Shown here: in pieces, positions 1-8,600 of the stretch | How the letters are laid out: every line of letters starts with the position of its first letter | Position numbering within the stretch: the stretch's first letter is position 1 | Assembly: GCA_026397505.1 (NCBI GenBank) | Contig: JAPLUR010000060.1 | Location: 1 to 64,000 of the forward strand | Length of the DNA stretch: 64,000 nucleotides | Source of the DNA: Candidatus Zixiibacteriota bacterium | Lineage (GTDB): Bacteria > Zixibacteria > MSB-5A5 > GN15 > PGXB01 | Reading direction: 5' to 3' | Notes under the pieces: model-generated | Told to the model about the DNA's origin: nothing | Seen by the model: only the letters and a program-made list of their open reading frames with translations | The model's database searches: none | Translations under genes and position numbers: made by a program

Positions 1-83
1 GGCGTCTTACCCAGCCTCACCAAAGCTTCCAATTCCCGCCGCTGAATACGATTCAATCTGAGAGGTCGACTAACATTGCTCAT
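1..83 (-). CDS. IS630-type transposase, N-terminal fragment (runs off window)
   Basis: Reading leftward from an ATG at 83, an open frame runs to the window edge and encodes 27 residues beginning MSNVSRPLRLNRIQRRELEA and continuing with LVRLGKTP. The pattern of a basic RPL, then a helix with R..ELE.L.R.GKTP, is typical of the helix-turn-helix at the N-terminus of IS630/Tc1-mariner-type transposases and of the orphan HTH proteins derived from them. A consensus promoter lies directly upstream. Only the first helix region is visible, so the catalytic DDE domain and intactness cannot be judged. It could also be a stand-alone HTH protein. Confidence 0.45.
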   Translation of the reverse strand, partial: MSNVSRPLRLNRIQRRELEALVRLGKT

Positions 84-88
84 ACCCC

Positions 89-117
89 ATAATAAAAAGT
101 TTAAATCATACTGTCAA
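89..117 (-). promoter_or_regulatory. sigma70 promoter for the transposase-like gene, leaderless geometry
   Basis: On the minus strand TTGACA (117-112), a 17-base spacer and TATTAT (94-89) are followed by only five bases before the ATG at 83. There is no Shine-Dalgarno sequence. The geometry matches several other promoters in this window. It could also be part of an insertion-sequence end. Confidence 0.55.
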
Positions 118-289
118 GTTATTTATGGGACACAACACTAGCTAATGATGACCGGAATGTCCCAGGAAATGGTAGAAAGGAACCCCTTTTATGCGGAGAA
201 TAGCTATATTTTTCTTAAAAAAGTCGCAATTGGTGATTGACAGGTCGTTGTACAAATGGTTAGGTTGTAATGGCAGCGAAAGGAAAATC

Positions 290-784
290 ATGATATTAGA
301 TAGTGCCGAACTGGCAGCCGAACGGGTTAGAAAATTATATTGGAATGGCCTCTTCCCTATCGATCCGGTTAAGATAGCCGCATCAATGGGAGTGAAAGTC
401 CTCAAATCAGAATTACCTCCAGAAGTATCGGGAGCGATTATCAAACAACAAGGTCAAGATGCGATAATATATTTGTCAGCAGATGATTCAGATCAACGTA
501 AGCGATTCACCTGCGCTCACGAATTAGGCCATTTCTATCAACATTTGGGTGATGACAAGATTGGTTATGTTGATCTTCGGCATGATACACTTTCGGCTGC
601 GGCCTCCCAACCCGAGGAAATATTCGCAAATCAATTCGCAGCCCATTTGCTTATGCCGGAAACAGAAATAAAAAGACGTTGCAGAGATAGCAAGGTAGAA
701 CTGACAGCATACTTTGGCGTTTCAGCCGAAGCCTTGAAATATCGACTGATGAATCTCAAGATTAAACATCCAGAATTTGAATGA
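290..784 (+). CDS. ImmA/IrrE-family metallopeptidase
   Basis: A 164-residue protein with the zinc-protease signature HELGH at residues 77-81 (FTCAHELGHFYQH) and a downstream acidic helix PEEIFANQFAAHLLMP that supplies the third zinc ligand in this family. ImmA/IrrE proteins cleave or inactivate repressors of mobile elements or stress regulons, normally with an Xre-type repressor encoded beside them. No such repressor is visible here. The ATG at 290 is chosen because AAAGGA precedes it at good spacing; an in-frame ATG at 191 would add 33 residues with no ribosome site and no family similarity. The next gene overlaps by ATGA, so the two are probably translationally coupled. Function as a protease is family knowledge; its target is unknown. 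Confidence 0.85.
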   Translation: MILDSAELAAERVRKLYWNGLFPIDPVKIAASMGVKVLKSELPPEVSGAIIKQQGQDAIIYLSADDSDQRKRFTCAHELGHFYQHLGDDKIGYVDLRHDTLSAAASQPEEIFANQFAAHLLMPETEIKRRCRDSKVELTAYFGVSAEALKYRLMNLKIKHPEFE

Positions 785-1119
785 CAGAGGGGCAAGAAAA
801 AACATTTTCTGAAATGCAAAAAGCTCCATTTACTTATATAAATCAAATTATAAGTGGATCAGGAGTGCCCCAAGACCCGCTCACTGATGAGGATGTCGCG
901 GATCGCAAGGCCGATAGAGACCTACGGAAAAAACTCGCACATAGATGGTTTGCGGTTGTGGCCGTGCAACTATTAGTAATGAATATAGTCTTTATTATTA
1001 TTCTTGTAAAATATCCGATTGATCAATGGACATTGCGTTTATATGTATCGGCTACATTATTAGAGACATGGGGCATCGTTAAAATCATTATACTCAATCT
1101 TTTCCCCAAAAGAAAATAG
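781..1119 (+). CDS. small membrane protein coupled to the ImmA-type protease
   Basis: This 112-residue protein starts in an ATGA overlap with the protease gene. The N-terminal 60 residues are hydrophilic and charged (ADRKADRDLRKKLAHR). Two hydrophobic segments follow: about residues 57-78 (WFAVVAVQLLVMNIVFIIIL) and about 88-106 (LYVSATLLETWGIVKIIILN), with a basic C-terminus FPKRK. I do not recognise a named family. Small two-helix proteins encoded directly after ImmA-like peptidases occur in integrated elements and may be the immunity, target or anchoring partner, but that role is inference. There is no signal peptide. Confidence 0.7.
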   Translation: MTEGQEKTFSEMQKAPFTYINQIISGSGVPQDPLTDEDVADRKADRDLRKKLAHRWFAVVAVQLLVMNIVFIIILVKYPIDQWTLRLYVSATLLETWGIVKIIILNLFPKRK

Positions 1120-1125
1120 CTTTTG

Positions 1126-1727
1126 TAGGTCGGAGTTTCGGATGATTCGCCTTTGGCGAATAAGGAGAAACCCGACATCAATCTTAATCGGCTGCTTGGG
1201 TGGCATTCCCAGGCTCCGACTTCTGTCGGAGCTTGGGGATGAGCTTTTGTCCCCATCTGCAAAATCTGTATCGAATCGATGGTAATTACTGCTTCACCCC
1301 CCTTATATAGAAGGAGTGTTTATTTATATGTCTGCCCGCGAAAAACAACTTATTGCCAATCGTGCCAGTGCTTTAAAATCAATCGGCCCCAAAACCGGCC
1401 GGGACACGTCCGCTTCCTACAACTGGGTCTCATTGTCGATTCCCCGCCAGGCTAGAAGAGACATTTTAAAAATCGAAGAAACAAACCCATTATGCCGACC
1501 CTCTCCCGCTTACCCAATCCCTTCTCCGGCAATAAATAAAATGAAAGTGAGTATGTTTCTTGGAGGGACAAAGATTTTAAAAGCAAACCCATTTTACAGG
1601 CTGCCGGGCGCCCCACCGCCGCACATTTATTGTGCCGGGCGCTTGTGCCGTTCTTGCTTGCCCACCCGGCATAATATTCTTATCATGTCTGGTATATTAT
1701 TGTAGGCCACGAGCCCCGCGCTCGTGC
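1126..1727 (+). repeat. composite dispersed repeat, copy A (fills the gap 1120-1751)
   Basis: No gene is credible here. In order: a palindrome of the form GTCGGaGTTTC...GAAACcCGAC around 1130-1176; a second hairpin GCTCCGAC-ttct-GTCGGAGC near 1212-1231; a conserved 23-base block CAAAATC...ATCGATGG at 1260-1282; an ATGTCT near 1328; an A-rich core ATTTTAAAAATCGAAGAAAC at 1463-1482 continuing AAACCCA; a related AAAGC-AAACCCATTTT motif near 1577-1595; and a closing hairpin CACGAG...CTCGTG at 1708-1726. The 23-base block and the core recur at 4.9-5.6 kb (opposite strand) and 8.8-9.1 kb. An open frame through the element (1316-1705) has proline-rich, low-complexity content and is not called as a gene. 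Confidence 0.7.
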
Positions 1728-1751
1728 CATTCCAAACATAAGGAAAAAGAA

Positions 1752-2366
1752 ATGCATCTCATCGGTCAAAAAATACTCGGAGTCATAATCTTGATTCTGC
1801 TTGGTCTTCTGGTCGCGATCAAATGGAAAGCGACTGGTTCAATCCTGGAGAAACCGAAAGGTAATCTTCTTCTCTGCGTGGTCAATGCGTTCAACCTCTT
1901 CTTCTTGTTAATCGTAAATCCCCTGGCGGCAATCCTGCTGGTAACCGGCCGGATTGAATCTGTCGATATCACATTTCTGGCGATTAATGAGGGGTGGCTT
2001 TTGATGCTCTTAGAGATCGGCGGTTTTATATTTTATCTTTCCGGTTTCATTTTGATGGCATGGGCTTTGAGCGCATTAAATACCAATTATCAGTTGGGCG
2101 GAACTACTCCTCGCGCCGGCGATACTTTTATCTCATCCGGCCCTTATAGAATTGTCAGACATCCGATGTATACCGCAGTGTTGGGCATTGCTCTGGGGCT
2201 TGCCTGCCTGACCCAGTCGCTTGCCTTCTATTCCGTATTTGTCATCTATCTGGTGTTGATCATTTTTCTCATACCGGCCGAAGAAGAGGGCCTGCGACAA
2301 ATGTACGGTGAACAATATGCCGCCTATCGGAAAAAAGTAAAAAGGCTTTTTCCGTTCATATACTGA
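1752..2366 (+). CDS. isoprenylcysteine carboxyl methyltransferase (ICMT/PEMT)-like membrane protein
   Basis: A 204-residue polytopic protein with about five hydrophobic segments and the C-terminal SAM-binding signature of the ICMT/phospholipid-methyltransferase family: a GPYRIVRHPMYTA motif at roughly residues 133-145, then AEEEGLRQMYGEQYAAYRKK near the end (conserved E...YG..Y..Y). These enzymes methylate lipids or prenylated or thiol substrates at the membrane; the substrate here cannot be told. The ATG at 1752 is preceded by AAGGAAAAAG. An upstream in-frame start would extend into repeat copy A and is unlikely. A second member of the same family follows 70 bases downstream. Confidence 0.85.
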   Translation: MHLIGQKILGVIILILLGLLVAIKWKATGSILEKPKGNLLLCVVNAFNLFFLLIVNPLAAILLVTGRIESVDITFLAINEGWLLMLLEIGGFIFYLSGFILMAWALSALNTNYQLGGTTPRAGDTFISSGPYRIVRHPMYTAVLGIALGLACLTQSLAFYSVFVIYLVLIIFLIPAEEEGLRQMYGEQYAAYRKKVKRLFPFIY

Positions 2367-2435
2367 TAATACAGGTGAGATGACTTTGAAGACTCTGATA
2401 ACGAACAAAACAAATTGTCTCTGGAGAATCCGGAT

Positions 2436-2996
2436 ATGATAGAATCACTGATTATCACTCTCTTGCCGGTAATTTTCCTGATTGTCCTGTTTGGTGGAGG
2501 GGCGGTGTTTCGGCGTCGGAATATCGATATGGATGGTGTTGCTCCGATCGGCACGGCGGTGTTCATATCAAGCAAGTACGCCATCGTTCTTCTTTGGGTG
2601 TGTATGATATTTCAGAGTTGGGGAGTTCGTCTTTCTATCTTTGAAATACCGGAGCCGGCGCGATCGATCGCGCTCTTATTATTTATTTTGGGATTCCTGC
2701 TTCTATTTGCAGGACGCTTTGAAATGGGTAGCTCTTTCAGAATCGGGTCGCCGAAAGAAGACACTAAGCTGAAAGTAAATGGTCTCTTTAGATTCAGTCG
2801 AAACCCAATGTATCTCGGGGTATATACAACTATTTTGGCCTCGGTAGTTTATACTCTTAATCCGATTCTATTGGCTGTCTGCATTTTTGTGATAGCCGTC
2901 CACCACCAAATTGTTCTGGCCGAAGAGCAGTATCTATTAAGAGCGTTTGGCGAAGAGTATAGAGAATATTGTGCTCATGTGAGAAGGTATATTTAA
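2436..2996 (+). CDS. second ICMT-like membrane methyltransferase
   Basis: A 186-residue membrane protein of the same family as its upstream neighbour but clearly diverged. It has hydrophobic segments at the N-terminus and middle, a GLFRFSRNPMYLGVY motif (family R.P.Y) and a C-terminal AEEQYLLRAFGEEYREYC. The ATG at 2436 is preferred over the TTG at 2415 because GGAG lies nine bases before it. The pair probably arose by duplication or acts on related lipids, and both could be transcribed together. Substrate unknown. Confidence 0.85.
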   Translation: MIESLIITLLPVIFLIVLFGGGAVFRRRNIDMDGVAPIGTAVFISSKYAIVLLWVCMIFQSWGVRLSIFEIPEPARSIALLLFILGFLLLFAGRFEMGSSFRIGSPKEDTKLKVNGLFRFSRNPMYLGVYTTILASVVYTLNPILLAVCIFVIAVHHQIVLAEEQYLLRAFGEEYREYCAHVRRYI

Positions 2997-3002
2997 CCGG
3001 GA

Positions 3003-3027
3003 GGGGACAAAACAATGTTCTGTCCCC
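3003..3027. terminator. hairpin between converging genes
   Basis: GGGGACA (3004-3010) and TGTCCCC (3021-3027) form a seven-pair stem with a ten-base loop exactly between the end of the rightward methyltransferase gene and the end of the leftward GNAT gene. No strong T-run follows, so termination is only likely. Confidence 0.45.
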
Positions 3028-3035
3028 ACGGCTCC

Positions 3036-3470
3036 TCATACATCTTTTGAGGTGCGCTTGGAGAAATAAAGAATATTTTCGCCATATATGTACCCCGCTT
3101 TACGGAAGGCTGATATCGAGGGAAGATTCTCTTCCTCGATAAGGCAGGCGATAATCTTTATGCCGCAACCAAAAAGGAAAGACTCACACTCGGCAATCAA
3201 TTGCCCGGCCAGCCCCTGCCCGCGGCAGTCGGGGTCGATGGCCAGACGGTTGATCCATCCTCGGCGGCCGTCATGGGCGGCGATCACCGCACCGATCATT
3301 TTCTCCCTGTCGTACATCCCCAGGATAGCGGTCTCGGCCCGCTGGAATTCGACCTGCATTGTTTCGCGCGAATCGCGCCCGTGCGGGCGATATGTCAGGC
3401 CGGAGCGCCCCCAGAGATTTATCAAATCATCATATTCGCAATAATCAATCGGACGAATCATGTATTCCAT
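3036..3470 (-). CDS. GNAT-family N-acetyltransferase
   Basis: A 144-residue protein with the acetyl-CoA binding motif A written as INRLAIDPDCRGQGLAGQLI at about residues 72-91 (R-G-Q-G-L-A), and a C-terminal AFRKAGYIYGENILYFSK corresponding to motif B. Members acetylate amines on small molecules or protein N-termini; the substrate is not evident. Its start overlaps the end of the upstream DUF116 gene by 26 bases in another frame, so the two form an operon transcribed leftward from the promoter before the DUF116 gene. Confidence 0.88.
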   Translation of the reverse strand: MEYMIRPIDYCEYDDLINLWGRSGLTYRPHGRDSRETMQVEFQRAETAILGMYDREKMIGAVIAAHDGRRGWINRLAIDPDCRGQGLAGQLIAECESFLFGCGIKIIACLIEEENLPSISAFRKAGYIYGENILYFSKRTSKDV

Positions 3471-4134
3471 ATTTCTCCTCCAGTATCGCCCTGACCCGCG
3501 CCACGGCGGTCTCGGTCGAAAACGGTTTCTCGGTCCAATGCTCGCAACCGGTGAAATTCAAAAACACTCCCCGCGCGGGAACGCCGACCTCTTTAGCCGT
3601 GCGCATCCCCGGGGCAAGGGTCAGAATACAGGAAATACCGATGGCCGACAGTGACGGTTTCACTTTTATTATTTTTTTCAGCTGTTTTTCCAGCGCCCGT
3701 TTGGAAAAATACCCCTCGACTCCATGCCGATCGGCGATCTCCATGATTTTATTCACCTGGCAGTTGGGAACACATCGGGCACATCTCTTCCCGAACCGGC
3801 CCCGCGTTCTCTTGCACTTATCACCCATGAGAGAAAGACAATCGGGGAGAATAATAACTGTATCCCGGGCTTTATTAAATGCCTCGCGGTTGAAATCATC
3901 GAATATATTGGAGTACAATGCCTCGATAAGATAGAACGGTTTGGCCGTGCGCCGGAAAGCATGATCATCACGTTTGGAGTGGTCGCTTATGGCTTTTTCA
4001 TAAAACGAATCAACATTCTTGAATTCCTCGCCGAAAAGGGCAAGGCCCTCCACGAGAACCTTCTGAGTGAACTGCTCCAGCTTGTCGTAGAAATCCTCAC
4101 CGAGACGGAAAGTATTGGTCGGTTTTTCCTGCAT
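3445..4134 (-). CDS. DUF116-domain protein, cysteine-rich
   Basis: About 229 residues ending in a cysteine-rich module characteristic of DUF116: ILPDCLSLMGDKCKR, then KRCARCVPNCQVNKI, then the ISCILTLAPGMR and NFTGCEHWTEKPF motifs. The spacing of the cysteines suggests metal or Fe-S binding; the biochemical role of DUF116 is not established. The ATG at 4134 is chosen over an upstream TTG (4179): the TTG sits at the end of the previous gene's terminator, while the ATG lies six bases after a good -10 box. First gene of a two-gene operon with the acetyltransferase. Confidence 0.8.
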   Translation of the reverse strand: MQEKPTNTFRLGEDFYDKLEQFTQKVLVEGLALFGEEFKNVDSFYEKAISDHSKRDDHAFRRTAKPFYLIEALYSNIFDDFNREAFNKARDTVIILPDCLSLMGDKCKRTRGRFGKRCARCVPNCQVNKIMEIADRHGVEGYFSKRALEKQLKKIIKVKPSLSAIGISCILTLAPGMRTAKEVGVPARGVFLNFTGCEHWTEKPFSTETAVARVRAILEEKYGIHDSSD

Positions 4135-4140
4135 GGGGCC

Positions 4141-4169
4141 AATATAAGAGAAAGGTTGCGGTTTTCCAA
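4141..4169 (-). promoter_or_regulatory. promoter of the DUF116-GNAT operon, leaderless geometry
   Basis: Minus-strand TTGGAA (4169-4164), 17-base spacer, TATATT (4146-4141), then six bases (GGCCCC) to the ATG at 4134. No Shine-Dalgarno precedes the ATG, so transcription would start at or next to the start codon. Confidence 0.55.
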
Positions 4170-4180
4170 CGGCGGGCAAT

Positions 4181-4213
4181 AAAAAGGCCGCCCCGGCCGG
4201 TGCGGGGACGGCC
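4181..4213 (-). terminator. rho-independent terminator of the TPR lipoprotein gene
   Basis: A GC-rich hairpin (GGCCGTCCCC stem with GGGGCGGCC return) at 4186-4213 is followed on the minus strand by TTTTT at 4185-4181. It ends transcription of the leftward lipoprotein gene before the DUF116 operon begins. Confidence 0.8.
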
Positions 4214-4231
4214 CGGAGATGAGAGAATGGT

Positions 4232-4783
4232 TTATCCCTCGTATTCGATTTCTTTATCCTTGCCCCAGTTCTTGAGAGTCTTTTCGACTTTCACCCGGTT
4301 GCTTCCCTTGCGGGCGGAATCGTTGCCGGGGTTGTATGTCAGAGAAGTTTCGTACTCTTTGCGGGCTTCATCGAGCCGCCCCATATTTTCGAAACAGTAG
4401 CCGAGAGAAAAATGCATCTCCGCTTTAACCAGCTTATTATCGGGGACGAATCGCAATCCGGTTTTGATAGTCTCGACAGCGCGGGCGAAATCCTTTCTCT
4501 TCTGCATGCAAAGCCCCATGTAGTAGTAAGCCTCCCAGTTGCGGCTGTCGAATGAGACCGCTTTCTCGCAGTGCTGCAACGCCTGTTTGTATTTGTCCCG
4601 GGCGTAGAATATCTTGGCCTGGCGCAAATGCTCGATGGAGGCGTTGAAATTGGTCTCCGGGTTGCGCATTACCGTTGTAGAGGGGGTTGCCTCGGTGCCG
4701 GTCTGGACGATAACCACCTCTTTGCTGCAACCGAGCGCGATAAGAAGTACAACTGGTATCAGAATAAGGAACAATTTTCTCAC
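4232..4783 (-). CDS. TPR-repeat lipoprotein
   Basis: A 183-residue exported protein. The N-terminus MRKLFLILIPVVLLIALGC is a lipoprotein signal peptide whose lipobox LALGC places the lipidated cysteine at residue 19. Several tetratricopeptide helices follow (LRQAKIFYARDKYKQALQHC, AYYYMGLCMQKRKDFARAVE, MHFSLGYCFENMGRLDEARK). TPR lipoproteins are usually scaffolds in envelope assemblies; no partner is indicated. The GTG at 4783 is chosen because GGAGG lies five bases before it. An ATG four codons upstream overlaps that Shine-Dalgarno. The gene is monocistronic and ends in a strong terminator. Confidence 0.85.
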   Translation of the reverse strand: MRKLFLILIPVVLLIALGCSKEVVIVQTGTEATPSTTVMRNPETNFNASIEHLRQAKIFYARDKYKQALQHCEKAVSFDSRNWEAYYYMGLCMQKRKDFARAVETIKTGLRFVPDNKLVKAEMHFSLGYCFENMGRLDEARKEYETSLTYNPGNDSARKGSNRVKVEKTLKNWGKDKEIEYEG

Positions 4784-4829
4784 GACAACCTCCATTGCTG
4801 AAAGGAAGAATCTGATTTCTTCTATTATC

Positions 4830-5592
4830 GGCAGGTGAGGGGGGAGACTTGAAATTGATGTGCAGGGATTGAACAGGGGGCGGTATCCTCAAGATAAGCC
4901 TGCCGCGCACCAGACATGGCCGGATGCCGGGTCACATTCCCCCCGACTTCGTCGAGGGAAACAAGACCCGGCATAACATTGTCGTTGCCTGTTGGTAATT
5001 CGCTTCGCAAAACCGTTCGGGATTTTGCGCTACATAGCTGCGGAACGCCGAACCAAGAGACTGATAGACAATGACTTGCGGTAGGGTCGGAAAAGCGAAC
5101 CCACCGAGAATTGGACGATCCTCTTGTCTCTTATCGAGTTGCATAATTTTGGGTTTGGTTTTTAGAAATTTTCCCGTTTCTCCGAAAAGAAAAATGCCGC
5201 CTAAGATTATGCTGTACAGAGGATAAGCGATGAGAATTGGGACGGCCAAATTGGGTTTGTTTTTTTGTTTTTTAAAATGTATGCGGGGCTGGGCTGGCGG
5301 CAGGGGAGTTCGTTTCTTCATTTTTGTATTATTTTGTAGTGGTCTTGTAGTGAATTTGTGAAGGATGCCACACAGGTGACAAGTTTTGACATTGGGACAG
5401 TCGATAAATGGCTTTTTGACGTTAGACATATAGATGGCTGTGCTTTCTATTAGAAGGGGGAGGAGCCAATTCACCATCGATTCGATATAGATTTTGTAGA
5501 GGGGTCGGGGATTGAACTTGGATGATAGTAATTGTCGAAACCCCCGCTCGTTCCGCCTGCGGCAGAACTTGGGGGGAATTTCGACCTACCGT
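4830..5592 (-). repeat. composite dispersed repeat, copy B, inverted (fills the gap 4796-5612)
   Basis: Read on the minus strand this has the same parts as copy A: a palindrome GTCGAAA...TTTCGAC at 5534-5585 next to GTAGG, the CAAAATC...ATCGATGG block at 5474-5496 (one mismatch to copy A over 23 bases), ATGTCT near 5430, the A-rich core ending CAAACCCA at 5252-5278, and a second A-rich CCAAACCC motif near 5150-5165. The open frame across it (4932-5477) begins in the repeat and shows no recognisable domain, so it is not called as a gene. The left boundary is uncertain. Confidence 0.65.
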
Positions 5593-5612
5593 TCCTGCGG
5601 TTCCCACCCGCG

Positions 5613-8600
5613 TTATTTAGGCAGTTTGGGGAGGCCCGGGTCGAATATTTTATAATGCTTAGGGCAGAGCCAGAGAATATCCCCCTCCGGGCTCGGCGTC
5701 TTTCTGAGGCCACCCCAATAGTGGCTTGGGTCGAGGTGATCGAGGAGTTCAAAAATGACTCTTAATTCCGCACCACCAAATTGCTGCAAGGTTCTTTCTC
5801 TATGATATAGATGCCTTCCAATAGTATCAGGTTTATAGATCAAGTCAGATGATTCTTCGGTACGGGGCATGAGATCAGCTATCTCGGCCATGCCCTCCAA
5901 TCTAATTCTCGCCATATCCCATGAAGACTGCGGTAAGACACCCTTGGCAGTCGCTGAAATTAACGGTACATAGAATTTCAGGATTTCTATTACATGCTTT
6001 AGTATGGGCATTGCTTTTTGCAGCCATACTTTGGGTTGAGTCAGTTCATAGATACCCTTTTCCATCGGGTGCGAATCGCCGGGCATTTGGCACCAGCATT
6101 GGACTTCATAAGTTGTGGAGAAAATATTGGCCTTTGTGAGGACGCCCTTTTGTTTCGGCGATATGGTTATAAGGGAAGGGCAATCGGCTTCCATTTTTGA
6201 TAGTTCAAGATTGAACAGTCGCACAAAATTGCGGATTAATAAATCAGTCAATTGCTCATGTTGCTTGCCAAGCTGTCCCTTGATCCCTTTGAGATCGGTT
6301 AATATCTGCTCGTTTGTCGAAGGATGAATGCCATAGAGAAGTCTGCTTATGGGGACCTTCGTATATGTGATGTCGCACTCCGCGTCATCTTTATTGGATT
6401 CAAGTCGTCTAATAATACTTTCAAGACTGAAGAAGTGGCCGCAATGTTCTCTAACATTTCTGATTTCGTGGCAGATACAGGGAATAAAACGATTGACTTT
6501 AAGTCCCGGAAATTCCCGGAATATCTCTTCTGCGGCATCTCTCAGAATTCCAAAGAAAAAGGCGGGCGTTATTCCCTGAACTTCAAGTGACAATTGCTTT
6601 TGTTCAGCATCCAATTGGGCACGGCCTTTATGTTCCTCATAGGTGAGAAAAACACCTTCACGCCAATGATTGTAATGGTCCGAAAAGCGGTGCGTGCGTA
6701 CTATGTACGACGGCATTAAACCGGCGGGAACAAAATCCATCGTGAAATTCATGGTCAGATGCGTTTGTGGTAGTGGAACAGCATTTATGTCAGGCCAGGG
6801 GTAGGCGGGCGGCTCGAAAGGCAGAAGCTGCGGAACAACCGAAGACTCTTTTCCCTGAATACGATAAGTGAGAAAGAATTTCTCCATTAGTCGCAGGAAG
6901 ACCGGATGCAGATTTTCGTTGTACTCATCCCAAATGGAGAGCAGTATCTTGTGGTCCAGCACTCCTTTGGAATTCTTAACTCCCTTATCTTCAAATACTC
7001 TACTGATCGCCTTGGTTATCCATTCCGGCTGTAATATTACGCGATCGTTAAGCCCAATATCGTCATAATAACAGATAACATCGCCCAAATCATGCAGAAG
7101 GCAGGCAAAATCACGAATCGTTTGCTCGCCGACGCCATTATCACGGCACAACTTTTCGAATTCGGCTCGCGAAATGTGATGCTCCTTGATTTTTCTTATT
7201 TCTTCCAGCGCCTTGACCCAACTTACCGGTGCGGGCATCCCCATTTGAGGCAAGGCCGCGGCCGCATTTTGAATCGCGGCGGCCAATTCCTTAATTCCCG
7301 TATCCGTTTTATTACTGACCGCGAAACTACCGATTAATTGCGGAAATTTCTCTTTATATTTTTGATAGTTTATATCGGGCGCTCTTTCATCGGCATGGGT
7401 GGCGACCAAGATTACGGGGGAATCGGGGGCAAGGGAATTGATAGTGCGAAGCCAATAGTCAAGGCGGCATTGTTCCGGCTCTTTGCGGGCGTTCCAGCAC
7501 AAAATATATAGAGAACGGTTTGTGAGAAAAAACTGATGCGTCGCCTGGTATATGTATTGCCCCCCAAAATCCCAGGTGTTCAACTTCATGGTTGCATTCT
7601 TCTCTCGCGGATGGGCATACTCAAGCACGCCAATATCTATTCCATGAGTTGTATATTTGCCTTTATCAAATCTCTTTCCTTTAAGTCTATCGAGAGTGCA
7701 ACTCTTACCGACCGCTCCCTCACCCGCAAAGATAACTTTCGCCCGGTACTGCTTTTCTTCACCGGCTGCTTTAAGCTCGCGAAGATATCGGAGAATCGCC
7801 TTTGTCCCTTTTTCAATAGTGGCCGGGGGAATGTTTAATCTGTAATTCCCTTCTCGAATTCTTAGCACTTCAAGTTTCGGCAGATTTCCAATTTCCTTGG
7901 GGATTTCCGTCAACTGATTGAAGAATAGATTGAGAATCGTCAGGTTTTTCAGTTGGGCGATTTCTTTGGGGATTTCCGTCAACTCATTGGAGGATAGATA
8001 GAGCCCCTTCAGGTTTGTCAGTTGGCCTATTTCTTTGGGGATTTGCGTCAATCGATTGTTGTTAAGATAGAGCGTCGTCAAGTTTGTCAATTGGCCCATC
8101 TCTTTGGGGATTTGTGTCAATTGATTGTTGTTAAGATTGAGCGTCGTCAAGTCTTTCAATTGGCTCATCTCTTTGGGGATCTCTTTCAACTGATTGCGGG
8201 ACAGTTCGAGCAGGGTAAGATTTCTCAGTTGGGCGATTTCTTTGGGGATTTCCTTCGACTGATTGAAAGACAGGTCGAGCTCCGTCAGGTCTATAAGCTG
8301 GCTGATTTCTTTGGGGATTTCCGCCAACTGATTGGAGGATAGATTGAGCGTCGTCAGGTTTGTCAGTTGGGCAATTTCCCTGGGGAGTTCCGTCAACTGA
8401 TTGGAGGATAGATCGAGCCTCCTCAGGTTTATCAAGTGGGCTATCTCTTTGGGTAAACTGGTGAATTTATTATGCGACAGAAAGAGATATTGAAGGTCTT
8501 TTAGAAGGAATAGTTGTTCCGGAAAGGTTCTTAAAAAGCAATTTTCGCACTTAAGATAAGCGATATTTCCGTCCCTATCTAGAGCGTATAAACCAAGTAA

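Noticed and set aside
1316-1705. 129-codon frame in repeat copy A
   Set aside because: Proline-rich, composed of repeat sequence and hairpins; same sequence parts occur elsewhere in non-matching frames.
4932-5477. 181-codon minus-strand frame in repeat copy B
   Set aside because: Begins in the shared repeat block and has no family similarity; frame not conserved in copies A and C.
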